Shown: positions 5,705 through 7,242 of the stretch, one piece after another
Position numbering within the stretch: the first letter of the stretch is position 1
Layout of the letters: every line of letters begins with the position of its first letter
Source of the DNA: Clostridia bacterium
GTDB lineage: Bacteria; Bacillota; Clostridia; Clostridiales; Clostridiaceae
Reading direction: 5' to 3'
DNA length: 7,242 nt
Assembly (NCBI GenBank): GCA_009930125.1
Contig: RZYZ01000103.1
Coordinates: 1 to 7,242, forward strand
Translations under genes and position numbers: made by a program
The notes under the pieces: generated by a model
What the model saw: only the letters and a program-made list of their open reading frames with translations
What the model was told of the DNA's origin: nothing
Databases searched by the model: none

Positions 5705-6943
5705 TTAGGCTGTTTTACCTAGTATGGTTTCTTCTTTTAGTGTACCTTCAGATCTTGCCACAACTACAGCAGCTGCTGCATCTCCGACAATATTAGGTAC
5801 AACTCTACCCATATTTAAAATTCTATCAATTCCAGCGAGGAGAGCTACTCCCTCCATGGGTAGATTTGCAGCACCTAGTACAATGGTTAACATTACTAGG
5901 CCTGAACCAGGAATTCCAGCTGTACCAATTGCAGCTAAAGTTGCAGTAAACATAACCATTATCTGCTGTGATATCGATAAATCTATACCGAATATCTGCG
6001 CTGTAAACACTACTGCAACTGCTTGGTATATGGCTGTACCATTCATATTAATAACCGCACCTAATGGAATCACAAAATTTGCAGTTTCATCATCTACGCC
6101 CATATCTTTAGTAGATTTTAATGTCAACGGGATGGTTGCGACACTTGAACAAGAGGCGAAAACAAAAGCCATAGGTTCTTTCATATGCGTCAGAAATTTC
6201 TTTGGAGACATTTTGCCGAATAATCCAACAACAATACCAGACTGAACTACTACAAGATAAATGAAGGAGGTTAAGTATAGAGCAATTATTGCTTTGCTGT
6301 ATGGTATCAAAATGTCCAGGCCATTAGAGCCGATTACATTTGCCATAAGACCAAAAACACCAATTGGTGTGTATTCTAGAATGATGGAAGTAACTTTCTG
6401 CATTGCTTCCTGACCAAGCTTGAAGAGATTAAGGAGAGGTTCAGCTTTTTTGCCGATTTTTAGCAAAGCAAACCCGAATAGTACGGAGAAGAATATAATT
6501 TGAAGTAGTTCATTTCCTGAAAGTGCACCAAAAATATTTTTAGGAACAAGATTCACAATAGTATCAGTGATCGTTACAGCTTCAGCTGCTTCAGCTGCTG
6601 GTGCAGAAGGTTCAATTGTAACTCCAGAACCAATATTCATTAAGTTGGCAATGACTAATCCTAAGAATATGGCAATGAGTGTAGTGATTAAAAATGTAGC
6701 TACAGTCTTTACCCCAATTCTTCCAAGACGTTTTCCGTCGCCCATGTCAGCGACTGCAACAATAATAACACACATTACTAGAGGAGCTACAACCATGGTG
6801 AGTAGTCTTGTAAGAATTGTTCCAAGAAAAGCAAACATGGAAGCTCTTTCCCGAAGAATTAGACCTGCGGCGATACCTAAAGCAAAGCCGATCATGATTT
6901 TAGTGAAAAGCCCTATTTTATTCCATTTTTTAAATAATTCCAT
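5705..6943 (-). CDS. DAACS-family dicarboxylate/amino acid:cation symporter
   Basis: This is an inner-membrane secondary transporter of 412 residues, the normal length for the GltP/DctA family, driven by Na+ or H+. Family landmarks in order are SCSSVATIP (264-272, the serine-rich HP1 tip), INMNGTAIYQ (298-307, TM7), GTAGIPGSG (340-348, HP2) and GIDRILNMGRVVPNIVGD (371-388, TM8). Asp373, Arg380, Asn384 and Asp388 match GltPh Asp390, Arg397, Asn401 and Asp405. Two positions differ from GltPh: Asn377 replaces Asp394, which holds the substrate amino group, and Asn301 replaces sodium ligand Asp312. Retained Arg380 with loss of the amino-group ligand favours a dicarboxylate over glutamate or aspartate. 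The upstream fumarase-type gene, 28 bases away in the same operon, supports fumarate, malate, tartrate or succinate. AGGGGG (6951-6956 on the complement), seven bases before the ATG, fixes the start. Confidence 0.93.
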   Translation of the reverse strand: MELFKKWNKIGLFTKIMIGFALGIAAGLILRERASMFAFLGTILTRLLTMVVAPLVMCVIIVAVADMGDGKRLGRIGVKTVATFLITTLIAIFLGLVIANLMNIGSGVTIEPSAPAAEAAEAVTITDTIVNLVPKNIFGALSGNELLQIIFFSVLFGFALLKIGKKAEPLLNLFKLGQEAMQKVTSIILEYTPIGVFGLMANVIGSNGLDILIPYSKAIIALYLTSFIYLVVVQSGIVVGLFGKMSPKKFLTHMKEPMAFVFASCSSVATIPLTLKSTKDMGVDDETANFVIPLGAVINMNGTAIYQAVAVVFTAQIFGIDLSISQQIMVMFTATLAAIGTAGIPGSGLVMLTIVLGAANLPMEGVALLAGIDRILNMGRVVPNIVGDAAAAVVVARSEGTLKEETILGKTA

Positions 6944-6971
6944 CTTATTTCCCCCTATATTAATTAGTTTT

Positions 6972-7242
6972 TTAAATTATTTTATATTTTTTAACTTCTT
7001 CATCCTGAAAAACTCTGCCTTTAGAATCTATTCCTACAATAAGCCTCAGATTCTCGACTACTAATCGTTTTATGGATTCAGTGCCAAGATCTTCGTATGC
7101 TATTACATCCAGTTTTTTAACCTGATTAGCAATCATTGCAGAAGCACCACCAATACTTAGAAAATAACATGCACCATGTTCTTTACACAAATCAGCAACA
7201 TAGTCTGCGCGTTCGCCTTTACCTATCATTCCAATAATACCC
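6972..7242 (-). CDS. Class I (Fe-S) fumarate/tartrate dehydratase beta subunit, C-terminal part
   Basis: This is the end of the beta subunit of a two-subunit, iron-sulfur-dependent hydro-lyase of the class I fumarase / L(+)-tartrate dehydratase family, which interconverts fumarate and malate or dehydrates tartrate to oxaloacetate. The frame is open to the right edge, so the start lies outside the window; about 90 residues of an expected 180-200 are seen. Recognisable blocks are GMIGKGERADYV near the edge, CYFLSIGGASAMIA, VIAYEDLGTESIKRL and LIVGIDSKGRVF, all in family order. The usual phenylalanine-proline before the IVxxDSKG strand is replaced by Leu-Arg. Family members with separate subunits have the alpha subunit, which binds the 4Fe-4S cluster, just upstream; here that would be beyond the window. 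The symporter follows 28 bases after the stop, suggesting one catabolic operon. Fumarase and tartrate dehydratase cannot be separated on this fragment. The Met at 7229 is internal. Confidence 0.9.
   Translation of the reverse strand, partial: GIIGMIGKGERADYVADLCKEHGACYFLSIGGASAMIANQVKKLDVIAYEDLGTESIKRLVVENLRLIVGIDSKGRVFQDEEVKKYKII

Noticed and set aside
5724..7064. Plus-strand reading frames of 173 and 165 codons opposite the symporter
   Set aside because: They are antisense shadows of a well-matched DAACS gene, rich in Ala, Thr and Ile from reversed membrane codons, with no family motifs.

Overview
The window looks like a stretch of a Bacillota (Firmicutes) chromosome, most likely Clostridia or a related class. 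The evidence is strong AGGAGG-type ribosome binding sites, low to moderate GC, a Firmicutes-style type III CRISPR Cas1/Cas2/Csm6 set, a yxlEFG-like ABC cassette and an oxygen-sensitive class I fumarase-type subunit. I cannot name the genus from the sequence alone.

Layout. (1) Positions 1-2196, + strand: the end of a type III-A CRISPR-Cas operon, with the C-terminal half of cas1 (cut by the window edge), cas2, and csm6, a CARF-HEPN ribonuclease activated by cyclic oligoadenylate. The genes are 8 and 12 bases apart. No CRISPR repeats and no cas10/csm2-5 genes lie in the window; any effector genes would have to be upstream. (2) Positions 2197-2639: an intergenic region of about 440 bases. It holds a 27-codon membrane-peptide ORF with a strong ribosome binding site, a perfect 10-bp inverted repeat that would pair with a second AGGAGG, a perfect 20-bp terminator-like hairpin, a GTTGAT-N3-ATCAAC dyad and a good sigma-A-type promoter. 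(3) Positions 2640-5635, + strand: a tightly packed four-gene operon of an XRE/TPR-like regulator, a small PLDc_N membrane protein, an ABC ATPase and an ABC-2 permease. The last three match the order of yxlE-yxlF-yxlG in the Bacillus subtilis sigY operon, but an XRE regulator stands where SigY would be. (4) Positions 5658-5692: a hairpin shared by two convergent operons. (5) Positions 5705-7242, - strand: a DAACS-family sodium- or proton-coupled symporter, preceded by the C-terminal part of a class I fumarate/tartrate dehydratase beta subunit. This pair suggests uptake and conversion of a C4-dicarboxylate.

The three blocks appear to be separate functional units. A terminator and a promoter lie between the CRISPR genes and the ABC operon, so I do not propose that the ABC cassette is part of CRISPR immunity. 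The least explained piece of DNA is the small ORF and hairpin cluster at 2257-2460. I see no convincing new multi-gene system. The best candidates for something undescribed are that cluster and the pairing of an XRE/TPR regulator with a yxlEFG-like exporter.
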